DNA of 64,000 nucleotides, taken from contig NC_016134.3 in NCBI RefSeq assembly GCF_000005505.3, positions 5,084,001 through 5,148,000 of the forward strand. The letters run 5' to 3'. Of the stretch, positions 1-12,982 are shown in pieces; positions within the stretch are counted from its first letter, which is position 1, and every line of letters starts with the position of its first letter. The translations under genes and the position numbers were made by a program. This stretch comes from Brachypodium distachyon (Eukaryota > Streptophyta > Magnoliopsida > Poales > Poaceae). The notes beneath the pieces are model-generated. The model did no database searches and was not told the origin of the DNA. It worked only from the letters and a program-made list of their open reading frames with translations.

Positions 1-504
1 GTTCCATTATTTACACCATGTAGAGGTATTAGTTAAATCAGTCCACAGGATCTGCACCAAATTGTGCTGTAGTCCTGATGTGAGGTTACCCTGCAACATC
101 TTAGCACAAACTGAGGAAATTTTTGATCTTTGGAAGTTGGAATAGTGCATGATGAAGCTGTAAAAGCCACCAGTAACAATCAAATAACGTGCTAACAGTT
201 ATAGGTAATTGGATTGGTCTTATGTAGGACACCCTATCTTGCTCTATGTTTATGCTCCCTGATAACTGGCTGGCATAGTTTAGGAAATGGACTCATGTAA
301 AACCTCATGTGCTAAGATACGCCATATCTTCTCTTGAAACCTATTTTTGGTCTTATGGCGCCGCATAATATAAAGAGTAAATAGCGCAACAAACCCACAC
401 ATCGTTTATTAAAGCTATCATGTATTTCACATTGTTAATCAACCAGCTCATGAAACTACATTTTTAATCTGTGGAAGGTTTTAGTGTCATGAGAATATTA
501 CATA
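1..504. other. Intergenic, no gene seen
   Basis: AT-rich sequence without a convincing coding frame or repeat structure. It ends at the TA duplicated by the Stowaway MITE that follows. It could belong to an intron or the flank of a gene lying off the left edge. Confidence 0.5.
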
Positions 505-722
505 CTCCCCCGTCCTTTTATATTAGGCATGCATGCATTCCATAATTTTACTGAGTCTTTGACTATCAATTAGACCAATAAAATGACAGTTATGTGGTAT
601 AAAGATTATACCATGAAAGCTTTATTCGAATACGAATTCAATTATATATATTTTTTGGCACACATACTACATATTATTGGTCTAATTAGTATTGGGTGCC
701 CACTATAACAGGACGGAGGGAG
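505..722. mobile_element. Stowaway-type MITE (218 bp)
   Basis: The ends are inverted: CTCCCCCGTCC on the left and GGACGGAGGGAG on the right. TA dinucleotides at 503-504 and 723-724 form the expected target duplication. There is no coding capacity. Length, ends and duplication fit the Tc1/mariner-derived Stowaway class common in grasses. Confidence 0.85.
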
Positions 723-724
723 TA

Positions 725-2096
725 ATGTTACATGCTGAAAGGGTGGTTCTATGAAATGTTGTTGTCCAAGTATAGTTCTGTGAAATGTTTTATTAAAAGT
801 GTGGTTTTGAAAAAAAAGTTAAAAAAAAGGTTTAAATGGTTATATTTACTCTAGTACGAATTCTGAACTCAGATTTTCGGTGGAGTCTGAGAACCATTCT
901 AATATCGTTGCTATCTAAATTCTGTTACATAAAGCAGTCATGTTGCACTTCCTCATTTTTTTTCTGGTTGCTCGAATCCTGGTGATTGTCTTGAGGCCGA
1001 AAACTCAGATGGTCGGGGATGCTCTACCGTATATTTTTTAGTAAATGATATGGGGTTACAGCCAGTTGAAAAGGAAGAAGAAAGTAAAAGAATGCTACTG
1101 GTGTATGTAAATGACTACAGGTCTCCTGAGGTCTAATCTTGTGTACTTGCCCATGAACAAGATAACCATGTCAAATGCTTGATAGCTTGTTTTTAGTGCC
1201 TGTTTGATTGGTTCCTACCAATACCTTGTGCAAAATGTGGCAAGCCACAAATATTGTGGTTGGTAAATTGTTGGCCACACTTGTGACATGATCTGATTTT
1301 TTTTTGGGTGCATGCCATGTTGGACAAGGTGCTAAGAAAGTGAGGCCAAACACTAGTGTAAGAATCTGAAGCATGCCTAACTCATGTGTGGCAAGCAAAC
1401 CAAATACCTATTAGTGTATCTTCATTTGATTATTCTTAAACATATACTTATTGAATAAAGAATAGACGCAGGGGAACAAGTGGCGCGCTACATATTCTGC
1501 ATCAAACTATTCACTAGTGTTAGTTTTGCTGACATACTAGTTGCAGTCTAATGTTTTACTTTGATGACCTGCAGGAGAACTGGGAATGTACAACAGAAGA
1601 AAGAGGACAACCTATTTTGGCTTATCATTAGGGCATTTGTTGTTTCCATGTCCAAGTTGTGGGCAAAGTGAGTGATGTGCAAAATGCATCTTCATCTGGT
1701 ACTGCTGCCTGGATGTCTTTCTGTCTACTGTGAAAAGAGGGACGCATTGTGAAGCTCCATTTCCCCTGATGCATATAGATGCTCGTCTTGTGCCACACTT
1801 TACGGTGTTTGCTACGGTTGGTTTAGTTTTATAGCTTATTAGTGTAGCTCAGATGTATCCTTTGGTCAACTTGCTCTGTTGGGGTCAAGTTGATACGGTG
1901 AAGTCTAGAATCAATCACTTGTACTTGCTCATCTGTGAGCTTTCTGAAAGTAGCAATTTGTTCTCCGACTAAATTGAGTATAACTGACTACCCCATTCTG
2001 GGGAATTTTCTCGAAGTATGTGAGCTTGTGCTTGTAGCCTTTGATTGTGCCTGCTGTGCAACGTGGAGCAGTCTTTCGTAACTATCAAATACAAAG
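725..2096. other. Non-coding; possible 3' end of an upstream gene
   Basis: No long reading frame is present. At 1575-1631 a GCAG acceptor is followed by an open frame of 18 codons ending in TAG (ENWECTTEERGQPILAYH), then roughly 300 bases of T-rich sequence resembling a 3' UTR. This could be the terminal exon of a plus-strand gene starting left of the window. The exon is short and I do not recognise the peptide, so this remains a weak suggestion. Confidence 0.2.
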
Positions 2097-2098
2097 TA

Positions 2099-2180
2099 TT
2101 CTCTCCGTTCGGAAATAAGTGACGCGGATTTGTATAAACTATTATACAAATCCATCTCACTTATTTTGGGACGGAGGTAG
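2099..2180. mobile_element. Short Stowaway-type MITE (82 bp)
   Basis: This is a near-perfect hairpin. Its left arm (CTCCGTTCGGAAATAAGTGA, then a TTTGTATAA block) is mirrored by the right arm (TTATACAAATCC, then CACTTATTTTGGGACGGAGG). TA at 2097-2098 and 2181-2182 is the target duplication. It lies 400 bp beyond the stop codon of the PPR gene. Confidence 0.85.
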
Positions 2181-2580
2181 TAGATCCTTGTGAGCTGTGA
2201 ACCTGCTCTGATTTTGTATTACAAGATTTCTTGTCTATATACAAAATTTAGAAAGTACAACTCACAGAATTTAAGCGCAGAAAATGAACAAAGTCAAGTT
2301 GTTTACACTTGGTATCTCTGCTTGTGCTTAAAAAATGGTCGAACTATATACAAATGTAACTTTTGTAAAATACACCAGATCCATATTTTGCTTTGTTCGT
2401 TTGTCAAAAAAGATTGGGTCAAACAGTCAATTGCTCGGGCGCAAGCTCTATATTATCATCTCACAATTTAACCCTGCCATTTAACTTAAAATTTGTAATC
2501 CACAAGAGCAATGACTACGCATATCAACACCACATGGCATCGTGGAACAGGAACATCCCTTCAGCCACAAGCACAACTTA

Positions 2581-4240
2581 TTACATTATTGTGGAAACTT
2601 CACCTATTGGGTATTTGCTTGTCAATTTCAACAACCCCCTAGTTTCCTCATCCATTGAGACCTTATCCTGGTCCATTCGCTCATCTATTATCAGAGGCAT
2701 CATCTCAGCTTTGGAGTAGGTGCGCAGGACTGAGTTATATATCTCTGTTGTGACATACCCCGCTCCTCGAAGCACAACAAGAAGCTCCTCTGCCGCTTCA
2801 ATGTCACCTCTCTTCTCAATCAGCGAAAACAGTGCTGCGACGAGTTGAGGGTTTGGCTCCCATTTGTCTAAACTTGACAGGGCTTTCTTCAGGCACTCAA
2901 GAATTTTGTCAATCCTCTCGTCATTGCCTAGATAACCCCAGACAAATAACTCCCAAGTGCTATAACTGGGCTTGACTCCTTTTTGCATAATGTGTTGAAG
3001 AAAACTCTCGGCCATCTCCATCTTGCCATTCTTGATATGAAACGAAAGGATCGTGTTTGGGATCCTCGAATCGCGTGTTCCTGACTCCGACTCCCACTCA
3101 CTGTAAACACTCTCCGCTGCTGTGATATCACCAAACCTTGTAAGTGAAGTGAGCATGCACTTGTACTCGGTGTCGCTGAACTTTCTGAAGATTTCTCTCA
3201 TCTTGCTCCACACCCTGTCCAAGTTCCCTCTATCTGACAGGCTTGCATAAAGGGTGAGAAGCGATGAGTAAGCGGTTCGCTCCTTCCTGGAGGCCCTCTT
3301 CTCCATCTCCACCAGAGCGTCCCGCCCTTTGACATGAAGCCCAGCATTGATGTAAATGCTAGCCATAAGGCTGAAGGTCATCCAGTCAGGAAACACCTTG
3401 TCATCTTTCATCAGATCGAAGACCTTCTCCGCAGTTTTGACGCTGTTCTTCCTCGAGCAGTAGGTCAGCCATATGTTGTAGGTGACCAGGTCCGGGATGG
3501 TGTACCTCCTTAGCTCCTTGATCATCTCGGGCACCTTCTCCAGCTCGCCGCTGGACATGTACATCGACATCATGTGGTTGAACGGGAGCGCGCATGTGAG
3601 GTACCCGGCATCGGCCATCTCCCGCAGCATGGCTTCCGCCTTGTCCCGCACACCGTTCTGCACGTAGGCGTGAAGGAGGGCATTGCAGGTGGACGGCCCT
3701 TTGGCCCGCTCGGGGACGTCCTCGAAGAACTTCTCCGCGCTGGCCAGGCCCCGGACCTTGGCGACGAGGTCGAGGTGCACGGCATGGTCCCCTGGAAGCA
3801 GCTTCATCTCCGGTTGGGTCCTCATCCACTCGCAAATCTGCATTCGGCAAGGGACTGGCGTCGAGATCGACAGACAATACAACAAACAGGTGGCGGGCGC
3901 GGCGCAGGCGGCGTTCCGTGGAGGGAAGCAATGCAGTGGCGTGGCGGCGTACCTCGAGGGCGTGCTTGAAGCGGCGATACTTGCGGAGCTCGCGAACGAC
4001 GCGGTTGAGCTGGTACTTCTGCACCGTGCGGCCTTCCTCCGTCCACCGCCGCAGCACCACCACCGCGCTCCGCTTCGGGTACATGAGCTTCAGCAGCCGC
4101 TTCCCTAGCGTGTCTCCTCCGCCCCCCGCACCGCCTGATCCTCCTCCTCCTCTTCCTCCGCCGCCAGATGCCTCCGCGGCGTACCCGCACAGCAGCCTCG
4201 CCGCGGCAGCGCCGCCGTGCGCGAGCCGGCGGGACAGCAT
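2581..4240 (-). CDS. P-class pentatricopeptide repeat protein, At2g20710/At4g21705-like
   Basis: This gene encodes a 514-aa organellar RNA-binding PPR protein of the P class. Exons are complement(3953..4240) and complement(2581..3837); the 115-bp GT/AG intron falls between codons 96 and 97. The start at 4240 was chosen over an upstream ATG at 4273 because MLSRRLAHGG begins an Arg/Ala-rich, acid-poor presequence typical of mitochondrial targeting. A Gly-rich linker (residues 25-42) follows. Residues 50-100 hold the family signature: LRRWTEEGRTVQKYQLNRVV, then RELRKYRRFKHALE and ICEWM. About ten degenerate 35-residue repeats follow (for example CNALLHAYVQNG, VTYNIWLTYCSRKNS). There is no DYW or E extension. 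The group is known for mitochondrial roles, but the exact RNA target cannot be read from sequence. The gene diverges from the PHD gene, with start codons 414 bp apart. The frame is intact. Confidence 0.93.
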
Positions 4241-4653
4241 CGCTTCGCAAGAGACAGGGAGAAACCAAACCACGGCTCAGTCTCTCTCTGGAGTCTAGAC
4301 TCAGAAGTCAGAAGTCAGAGCTAATGGGTGCCAAGGCCCATCTCAGGCCCAACAAGGAACCAGCCCGTATTCGGATCGATAAAGCCTCCCGGTATAAAAT
4401 CCCCTTCTCCCAGGGGCCAAGCCGCAAAGGCTCCCATCTCCGCCTCCCCTCTCCCACCCCTCCTCCGCTGCGCTGCCTGCGTCGCCCCCGTCTCCACCGA
4501 GTCCAAAGTAATTTCACGGGAACTGAAATCCGTCCCAAATTATTCGAAACCGAGGCGAAATCACCCCCCGTATTCGGCCGGAACCGAAACCCATCTTGGT
4601 TCCGGGCTTCTGGCGAGCATCCAGCCTCGCCCTCGCCCTAAGCTCCCCCCCCC
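4241..4653. promoter_or_regulatory. Shared bidirectional promoter of the PPR and PHD genes
   Basis: Only 413 bp separate the two divergent start codons, so both 5' UTRs and core promoters must lie here. Two GGCCCA site-II-like boxes (4335-4340 and 4346-4351), usual in promoters of organelle and ribosome-related plant genes, lie on the PPR side. A plus-strand TATAAAAT at 4393-4400 could serve the PHD gene. A CT-rich 5' leader precedes the ATG at 4654. Confidence 0.6.
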
Positions 4654-7600
4654 ATGGCGTTTCACGTCGCGTGCCCCATCACTTGGTATGTTTTCCTTTA
4701 CACTCTCTCTTCCTCCTCCTCCCCTTTCCTCCTCGTCTCTGCTCTCTCGTGCTGACGCGCTCTCTCTGTTCCTCTGGCTGTGTCTCCTGTCTTGTGCAGT
4801 CGGAGGCTGTGCGACTGCGAGCTAGGGTTTGGGGCGGCGAGGGGGAAGGAGGCGAAGGCGGGGGTATGGGCGGACGCGGCGGCGGCGCTCGAGGGCTTCC
4901 TCGCGGATCCGTGGCTGCTGAGGCCGGCGGAGGCGGGGGATGGCGTGGCGGTGGGCACCGTGCAGGTGGAGGTGCCGCCGCTGCCGCTGGCGGAGGAGGC
5001 CGAGGACGAGGCGCACAGGGCGGCCATGCAGCGCCAGGCGGCCGCCGCGGAGGACTTCGCCCGGCGGCTCGAGGGCTCCTACGGGTTTCCGGTGAGGCGA
5101 ATACCGGCCTTGCTTGCTTGCGGGTTGCGGCTATGACTCTTTGTTTGTGTTTCCCGGTGGTTGTTTGTGCGGGATCAGGGCAGGGGAGATGGGGCTAGGG
5201 TTTGCGCTATGATGTTCATGGTGATGATAGTTCATGTTCGTGTTGGTGCATTTCGGGTTCTGTGTATGACTGTTTAGCCTTGCTAGTGTGAATTTTGTGA
5301 GGTTTTGGTACAGATTTGTAGGGAAGTTTGGATTTGAAGAAGAGCCTATGCCTAGGTATCACGCTCCCGCGCAGAAGTTTGCATCTTTTAGGGTTTTCAG
5401 GTTTATAGGAGTGTGTAGCCACTGCAAGTGTTATATGGGAACTCTGGCGAGTTTTTGATTTTAGAGCCAGGCTTAGATTTGCAGGAAAATACCTGTGTCA
5501 ACAGTTGTTTGTGCTCCCATAGATCAATTTCGTGTGGCTCCAGAAGGATACGGATGCCCTTGTTTACCATTTTGAGTGACTGTACGTACAAGGGCTATGT
5601 CAGATGGAAATGATCATGATGCTTGCTTTGATATTTGGACGGGGTGGGTGCGGGGGAGGGAAGAGTTTGGATCAGATATAGAGGTTGTACTCTGTGAGGT
5701 GTTATCTAGGTATGCGATTTTTGGGGTGTTGGGTTTAACTGTCTAGTCGGTAGGTTCCGGGGTTTAATGATAACCGCTGGCGACCATTGGTGCCTATGGA
5801 GCTTCTGGTCTTAAATGGTTTCTAAGCTTTGTAAATGCAAGATGATGGTTCATGTATTGTCGTTTTGTCACCCTTAACCTTTAATGGTTCTAGTCCCTTA
5901 GCGTCATTTTGTTCTTTTGCGTGGTTGGCGCTGCTCTAAGTTTTGTGGTCATGCATGAGAGGAAGTGTGGATGAAGGTCCTTGAAACAGTGTAGCCATAC
6001 AGTGGTACCCCGTCCCGCAAAATATGTTGTGAATACCTACCTCATGCATGCAGACGTTTCGATTCCGTGTGTGATTAATACAACATGCTATAACCGTTCG
6101 AAGCCTAACACGAGTAGTAGAAGACTGGAAAGGCCAAGCCGTTCGTGCATGCATAGCATTAATGAGGAGATAGGATACTGAAGTGATCCAGCGTGTCATG
6201 TGGCTTGGAGTAAAAACACGTTCGATCAAATTGCAGCTGCATGCGAGCTCATTGGTATTGTCAAAATTTCAAATCTGACCTAAGTGCATTGTATTGAGGG
6301 AGCTATCATGAGCAAGCTAATTTGCAGGGTCGTGCCCCACACTTGGAAAAAGAAACAGAATCATGTTCCAGATCTGCTCATGTTCTTTGCTGTATTGAGG
6401 GAGCTATCACGTCTTGCAATCATTGAACCTTTTTCCCCCTCAAACACTGTTGTACATTGAACATACCCCTGCAGCAACACAGTGCTGCTCAAGTAAGACT
6501 TTGCTGTTTACCGGTTTATGAAGTTTTGGCAGTTGTTCATTGTCAGTTTATCATTATTACGCAGGTAGTTAAATACTGGAATTGTGAAATTCACAACTAA
6601 AGTCCATTTCCAACTATTATTCTATACCTGGACAATAACGTTGAGTTTCTATATTGGGATGATATTTACAACAGCATGAAATCATGCAGATCTAGCATGC
6701 CATGCGTACATTGATTTTCTATATTGGGAGGATATTAGCAACTCCTAGGCACACGTAAGTGCTGGCGGCAGCCAAATGTGACGTCTTAGCAGCGCTAAGT
6801 GGAGGTTTAAATGGTCAGAGGTACTGTGGCAAAAAGCAACCACGTCCAGCATGAAAATGACGCCCTCTGGTGCCGACGGCAACAGGGGAGGAGAGGTAGG
6901 GAATGTTTTGTTTGTCGGAGGGGAGAGAACCATCGAGATGGTTGCAGAATCGCCATCGCTGGTGCTTGTTCTCGTTGTCCTGGTTGCCACCTCTGGCGCA
7001 CCACCTACTGCTCACATGGCTGGCAGTTGGGATTGAGGGGCCTGGTTTCGGTCTGATTTCTCTCTTTCAGGCTTGCTACTCCTGCTAATGCTCAGGCTGT
7101 GCATCACCAAAGTGACCCCCTGGGGTAGCTCTTAAGTGCCACCTAGTTGCTGGCAAAATGCCACCTTGCACCTTTTTTGTAGCTTGGTTATTTTTGGTTT
7201 AGACCTCTTCATGCTTGGAATTTATTAGGCATGTAGCTGTGCTATGGGTGTAATCTCATCATTACTTTGAAGTGTCAGATCTGGGTTTCTTACCGGAAGC
7301 CATTTTGTGATCCGAGTGTCAAAAGCTCTACTTTCCATTATTGCATCTAATTCAGTGCATTTTTCATTATCAAGTAGCAGCAGTATTTACCATGGGCTTA
7401 ATTTTTTATCTACTAATATGAGAAAGTTCTTGTTCTTTTCCCAGGAGGCTGAAGGAGATGACGATGACTCGGACCAAGAAGAAGGAAATGCTGCTATCAA
7501 GGTTATGTGCCGCTTATGCATCTCAGGAGAAAATGAGGGCAGCTCAAAAGCTGCAAAAATGCTTCCATGCAAACTCTGCAACAAGAAGTATCATAAGAAG

Positions 7601-10600
7601 TGTGTGAAATACTGGGGTGAACATAGAGGTGATTTGAAAAATATTCCTCTAGCTGTCTTTGAGACACATATTGTCTTCATATACTTTTTACAAATTTATA
7701 TTCATTACATCTAGATCTTTTCCACTGGAGTTCATGGGTCTGCCCCTCTTGCCGCAGCTGTGAGGTCAGTTGTCTCTCTATCAACATTATTATTATTATT
7801 GTCCTTATGCATGTGTATTTCCCAGATGTTATAGTTTTGTACACCAGAAATATTGTATGAATTCTCAGTACTCTTAAAATTTGTTTTCATGTGCACTCTG
7901 GTACACAAATGAAGTTGAAGTCATTTTTTGAGTTGCAATTTCTGTAAACTACAACAAACATATCCATTCTTTATTTTTGTTGTTTGTTATTGTTGCAATT
8001 TCTCCAAATGCTGCACATTCTGGTGGTGTATTATTTGTATATGCGTCAATTATTGTTGTGGTGGACTGGTGGTCATGTTCTTCAACGCCAGCAATATTTA
8101 TGTTTTGACCATGTTAATTCTCCATGTTTTCTTCTCCCTACTTCTTTATACATATTTTTTCCTTTCGAATGCTACAGTTCTAAAGTAGCATCTTGGTACA
8201 GTGTACAACGTTTGTTATACAGTAGCTACTACCGTAAAAATAGAAAACCCAGTTTCTTTTCCTGATTCTATTTATAGTCAATGCTTGTCGTATATATAGG
8301 TGTGTCGACGGCCTGGTGATCCCAATAAGCTAATGTTCTGTAAAAGGTGTGATGGTGCTTATCACTGTTATTGTCAGCAGCCGTCTCACAAGGTACAACT
8401 ATTGTGCACCTTTTTGCTTCTGCTGTTTTCTACAAATTGAATCAGGGGCTTGTCACTGAATAAAGAACCCTAAGCTACTGCAGAATGTTAGCCATGGACC
8501 ATACTTATGTCCAAAACATACAAGGTGCCACAGCTGTGGGTCTGGTGTACCTGGGAGTGGTCATAGCACAAGGTACTACTAATTCAATAGAACGAGATCG
8601 ATACGGATTTAACTTAAGACTATTTAGCATGTTTTGATGAGTTGTGGTTTTCTATAACTTTACGAACTCCCATGCACAGGTGGTTTTTGGGATACACATG
8701 CTGTGATGCTTGCGGGCGACTGTTTGTGAAAGGAAACTACTGCCCAGTTTGCTTGAAGGTAGCCCCTTACTATTACTTTTTCTTGGCATAAATACTTACT
8801 TTCTACACTGAACGAATTGATCACGATTCGTCCAATTTCATGGTATTAGTTCATATGTCTTGTTTTGTCCCACTATTTTTCATCTAATATAGTGGCTATG
8901 TATGAGGTCTTAAAGTGAGGTTGTATTTTTCTATAGGTTAAAGTCTCTTAGTTGAGATTCAATTTGTGTTGTTAACATTGGAAAATGTGTGTAGCAGTCT
9001 TGGCTTACACATACTAAAATGTTTTTCAATGCTTTTCTGTGTTAACTTCTCTTGATATACCTTTTCCTGCTGGTTGGGTTTGTCTTTTCAGGTTTACAGA
9101 GATTCTGAAGTGATACCTATGGTCTGCTGCGATGTTTGTGAAAAGTGGGTACATATTGAGTGTGATGGCATCAGGTTTGTATGAATGCCAACTTCTCATT
9201 TTTGTTTAAATAATCAAACTCATATTTGTTGCCTTCTCCAAGTCTATGTCTACCCACTTTGTGCCTTGATGCTGCAATACTTCATATTTTTTGCTGTTCT
9301 GCGGTGCATACCTTACTACCTTTCCATAAATAATTTATGCAGCGAGGAAAAATACCAGCAATTCCAAGCTGACGAAAATCTGCAGTATACATGCGCATCA
9401 TGTCGTGGTGAATGCTCCCAGGTGATATGTACTTCTGTCGTGGTTTTTCATTGCTGTATTATACTATGTTATCTTACACTCGTTTTGCTTCTTCAGATCA
9501 GGGATGCAGAAGATGCAGTTCGGGAGCTTTGGAAGAGGAGAAATATTGTTGACCATGATCTTATGGTTAGTTTAAGGGCTGCTGCTGCACTGCCTTCTTT
9601 GGAAGATGTATCACCATCAAATCCAAACTCAGATGATGAAAGACTCGGTGCATTTGTACCAAAAAATGATGGTAGAAACACACTAAAATTCTCTTTCAAA
9701 AGTAACAGCAGTAAGCCTCCATTAGATCAATCTGGGCAAGAGAAGAATGTTCCCAAGACCTCAGGGTCGAATAAGAAGCATTCCAAGAAAAAAGGCAATC
9801 AAGGAAATATATCAGTTGGTGATCCAGATGAGATCTTCTTGGAGAAAAGGCATGAAGCCAAATCATATAGTAATTTGGGAGGTCATACTATAGAGGGTAA
9901 TCATGGACAGAGTACAATTAAGAATGATGATAGTGTGTTTACTTTATCTGCAACTCGAAGTTCAGAGAAAGGTGCTGCAAACAATGCCGATATGATACCC
10001 AAAGTCAAAATCAGAGGCAGTAAGGCCCCGAGTTTGCATTTCAAAGATGTGGGCGAGGTTAATACTGCCAAGAGTGATGCAGGGAAAGGTACCAAGTTGG
10101 TTTTTCATTTTGGAACACGTCACAAAAGTGGGAGTGGCTCTCCCAAGTCTGAAATGACCAATTCTCATAAAGAGCAAGAGCTTGGTTCACTGCATGGTAT
10201 GCCCACCATTTTGTGGTACTTTGCCATTTACAAGTTTAGGCTACTGGCTATAATTTATCTGGTATGCACATACAGATTTATGTGTTAGTAAGTAGTAATA
10301 TACTCCCTCCATTTCACAAAGGTTGGCGTATTTTGTTTCGTTAAGACAAGGTTTTGACCAATGAAAACTCTATTGATATGTGTTTTTTCATACATGAAAT
10401 TTATATCAATGGATTCGTCTTTAAAAGTTCTTGCTAATGATCATGGTTTTGTATCATATAACTTACATATTAATAGAGTAATTCTTGGTTAAAGGCTTGT
10501 CTTAACGAAACGAAATATGCCAACCTTTGTGAAATGGAGGGAGTATATATATAAGCAGTTACCAAAGGTCCCCTGTGCGTAGGTGTAAGATTATAGCAAA

Positions 10601-12367
10601 ATATTGCCATTTCTATAGTTTCTGATGCCCTTTGAGTTGACTTGTGTTGCCACATGCCTGGTCTGGTAATGTTTTAATCCGTCTTAATACTCCTTGCGAC
10701 TCCCAAAAAAAGCTTTATTGTGTCTCATTATCGACACCTCATTAGCTGTTCATTCTAGCCTAAGGGCCTAGTTGGTGTTACGATGGGGTTGTCCATTGCT
10801 TCAGAGTTCAGATCGTTTCCCTTTAGGGCATTTCAAATACCTAGATTGTGCACCCTTGAAATGGCTGTCCCAGACAACCATTGCACAACCTGTTGTAAGT
10901 TAAATTGCATTGCTGACTTTCTTGTAATCTTGTTGTTTCCCCTGATAAGTTTTCCATCTTAATGCCTGAATAGCTGGATTCATCTTTTGTTGATCGCCAG
11001 TATGTCGTGATTCTTTATTAATCCCTTTGTTCGTAATATATAATACTTGAGCTAGTATTTTTTTCTTCGCAATGTAAGATTTGTTTACTTAAGATTTCTT
11101 CCCTTTTGTGTGTTAAATATTAAAGTAGATCTGTGTCCTTTCGCTATTTCAGGAGGGAAGATTGATGTAACAAGCCAGTTCAAAAGCTCGAAGAGTGAGA
11201 AAAAAGAAAAGAGTGTGATGAAGCTAGTTAGAGAGACTGGTGTACAACAAAGAAATAGCCTTTTGGGAGATTTGGGCACTTCCAAAAAGCATGTAACTGG
11301 AAAAAGGAGCAATGCTATAATCTCTGGCATGGAAAATGCAGGTGAAAGTGGTACAAGAAGCAGATCATTTGGACATAAACAATCTATTCCCAATCAGCTG
11401 ACAGATAACCAGGCCACTGCTTCATTACCTGTCAACAACTCCCCTGACAGCTTAAAGCCATCATTGCTCAAACTTAAGTTTAAGCGTCCACATTTTGAGC
11501 AGCCAAGTGCCCAGGTTGCTCAACCAGAGGAGACGGCCACCTGGGCTTCTCAGCAAGAGGAGTTAAATGTTGCTAAAGGTCAGAGATCAAAGAGGAAAAG
11601 ACCTTCGATGGACAAGATGGATGGTTCGGAAGGCAAGACTCCAGGCAAAAGGCATCAGCAGAGCACAGGCGATGAAGCAATGGATGCCACCTGGATACTG
11701 CGCAAGTTGGGCAAGGATGCGATTGGGAAGAGGATTGAGATCCAACTACCTTCTGATGGCAAATGGTGAGCTCTCTCTATAGCCTTAATTCGTGTTATTT
11801 GTTCTGTTTATTGTATTACTAGAGAAAGCGGCAGACGCCGCGAATGTACGTGTCTTCTCTAGCGATATCGCTGGCGTTGAGCGCTCATGAACCAACGGCA
11901 GAGGAGTGAGAATGCAACAATCGTGGAGCGCCGAGAGAGTGCAAAATTCTTCCCCTTTAGATTTGAGAAGTATATACTGGTTAAATATATCGTCTTCTTT
12001 TCTGTTGTGATTTTTCTGAAGTTACTCTTAGGCTATCTGAACCATCCCTCCCTTGCCATGATAAATGGATCTGGTCTGAGGACTATATATCCCAAATAGT
12101 TTGCTTACTATGTAACTTTTCTGCTCATTAAAGGAACTTTCATAGTGCTGTAGTATTGTCGAGTATGCATCCTTGTGTTTTTGCTGGGTGGCAAAAAGGG
12201 TTAACTTACTCTATATCAATCTTTTTGGCAGGCATCAAGGGGTGGTATCCAATGTCCTCAGTGGCACACTTTGTGTTCAGTTAGATGATGGTAGCTCTGA
12301 GAACTTAGAGCTGGGAAAGCAGGCAGTTCGTCTGGTAGCTCAAAGATCAAAGGGCGGAAAGAGATGA
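4654..12367 (+). CDS. Multi-PHD-finger nuclear protein, At3g52100-like
   Basis: This is a likely chromatin reader of 809 aa. The twelve exons join in frame: 4654-4685, 4800-5091, 7445-7628, 7715-7764, 8300-8392, 8484-8572, 8680-8758, 9092-9174, 9343-9421, 9497-10196, 11153-11765, 12232-12367. The N terminus MAFHVACPITCRRLCDCELG is the diagnostic start of this plant family. An acidic stretch (about residues 112-123) precedes a Cys/His-rich block (about 130-245: CRLC, CKLCNKKYHKKC, CPSCRSCEVC, CKRCDGAYHCYC, CPKHTRCHSCG). A second PHD (about 255-325) follows with CCDACGRLF, CCDVCEKWVHIECDGI and CASCRGEC. Residues 330-740 are a Ser/Lys-rich, probably disordered region. The end (WHQGVVSNVLSGTLCVQLDD) looks like a small Tudor-like fold preceded by the conserved TWILRKLGKDAIGKR. 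Intron 10 hosts a Stowaway MITE. A decayed partial copy lies at 52.3-54.7 kb. Confidence 0.93.
10303..10543. mobile_element. Stowaway-type MITE inside PHD intron 10 (241 bp)
   Basis: The ends are inverted: CTCCCTCCATTTCACAAAGG on the left and CCTTTGTGAAATGGAGGGAG on the right. TA duplications lie at 10301-10302 and 10544-10545. Subterminal blocks also pair (TTTCGTTAAGACAAGG with CTTGTCTTAACGAAACG). It is the same family as the copy at 55451-55689. Its position in an intron suggests it is tolerated by the host gene. Confidence 0.92.
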
Positions 12368-12929
12368 AACCTTCTCTATGTCCCTCTCAGTTTCCATCAG
12401 AGCGGCTGCTGGGGTTCACCAGGTTGTAACATCTGAAGTGCAGCAGTTGAAGGCTACTGCTGTTCATGAGGCTGGTCCTCCCAGTGCTGCCGCTGATGAC
12501 CGGATGAGACATGGAGCGCAACCTTGCTTGTTGCACAGAACATTGGCCAGTCTAGAATGTAACAGACTTTTGTTTCAGGGTGTTTGAAGCTCAATTGGCT
12601 TCCATTGAATTCTGTCAGGTGTAGAGATGACTGGAAAAGTAGTTGGTTACCATGGATCTAGAAGAATGTTTGGTTGTTCTTGTACATGTAGTTGTTTTGT
12701 CTTGGCATATTTCCTTGTGATCGCAGGTGGGTTTTCGGATTGGTTTTGACCTGTTTGGGTAGATATCTGGTGCCGGTGCCATACATCGAGACTTATTGCC
12801 ATTAATAAGCATAGACTGCAATAGTATTTCTCAAGGACCATGGTCGCTTTTGTGAACCTGTTTAAGAAATATTAGGTGGTTGTTTTCTGTCTGGTAGCCT
12901 CCACTGAAAATTTAAGGTTCAGAAACGCA
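12368..12929 (+). other. 3' UTR and downstream flank of the PHD gene
   Basis: T-rich sequence without an open frame of note. Its position directly after the PHD stop fits a 3' UTR. It ends at the proposed target duplication of the giant MULE. Confidence 0.5.
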
Positions 12930-12940
12930 AGTTGTTTGAG
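12930..12940. repeat. Proposed left target site duplication of the MULE
   Basis: AGTTGTTTGAG is repeated exactly at 41307-41317 in the same orientation. Bases just outside differ on both sides. Confidence 0.7.
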
Positions 12941-12951
12941 GCAAAACCTCT

Positions 12952-12982
12952 CGGTAGCTCTGGAGCGATCTCGCCCCACCGT
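12952..12982 (+). repeat. Left terminal inverted repeat of the MULE
   Basis: The reverse complement of 41266-41296 matches at 29 of 31 positions without gaps. The two differences are at the 7th and 10th bases. Homology stops abruptly on the inner side. Confidence 0.8.

Noticed and set aside
1193..1412. Possible Tourist/hAT-like MITE with GTGCCTGTTTGATTGG and CAAACCAAATACCTATTA ends
   Set aside because: The end similarity is weak and no convincing target duplication is visible.
3401..4298. Several long frames on both strands in the PPR exon 1 region
   Set aside because: They overlap the PPR exons out of frame, are low-complexity Gly/Arg/Pro sequences, and reflect high GC; only the spliced 514-aa frame is coherent.
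12952..12982. Reading the MULE TIR start itself as the exact element boundary
   Set aside because: Bases directly outside the 31-bp repeats are not duplicated, whereas an exact 11-bp duplication occurs 10-11 bp further out, so the outer boundary is preferred.
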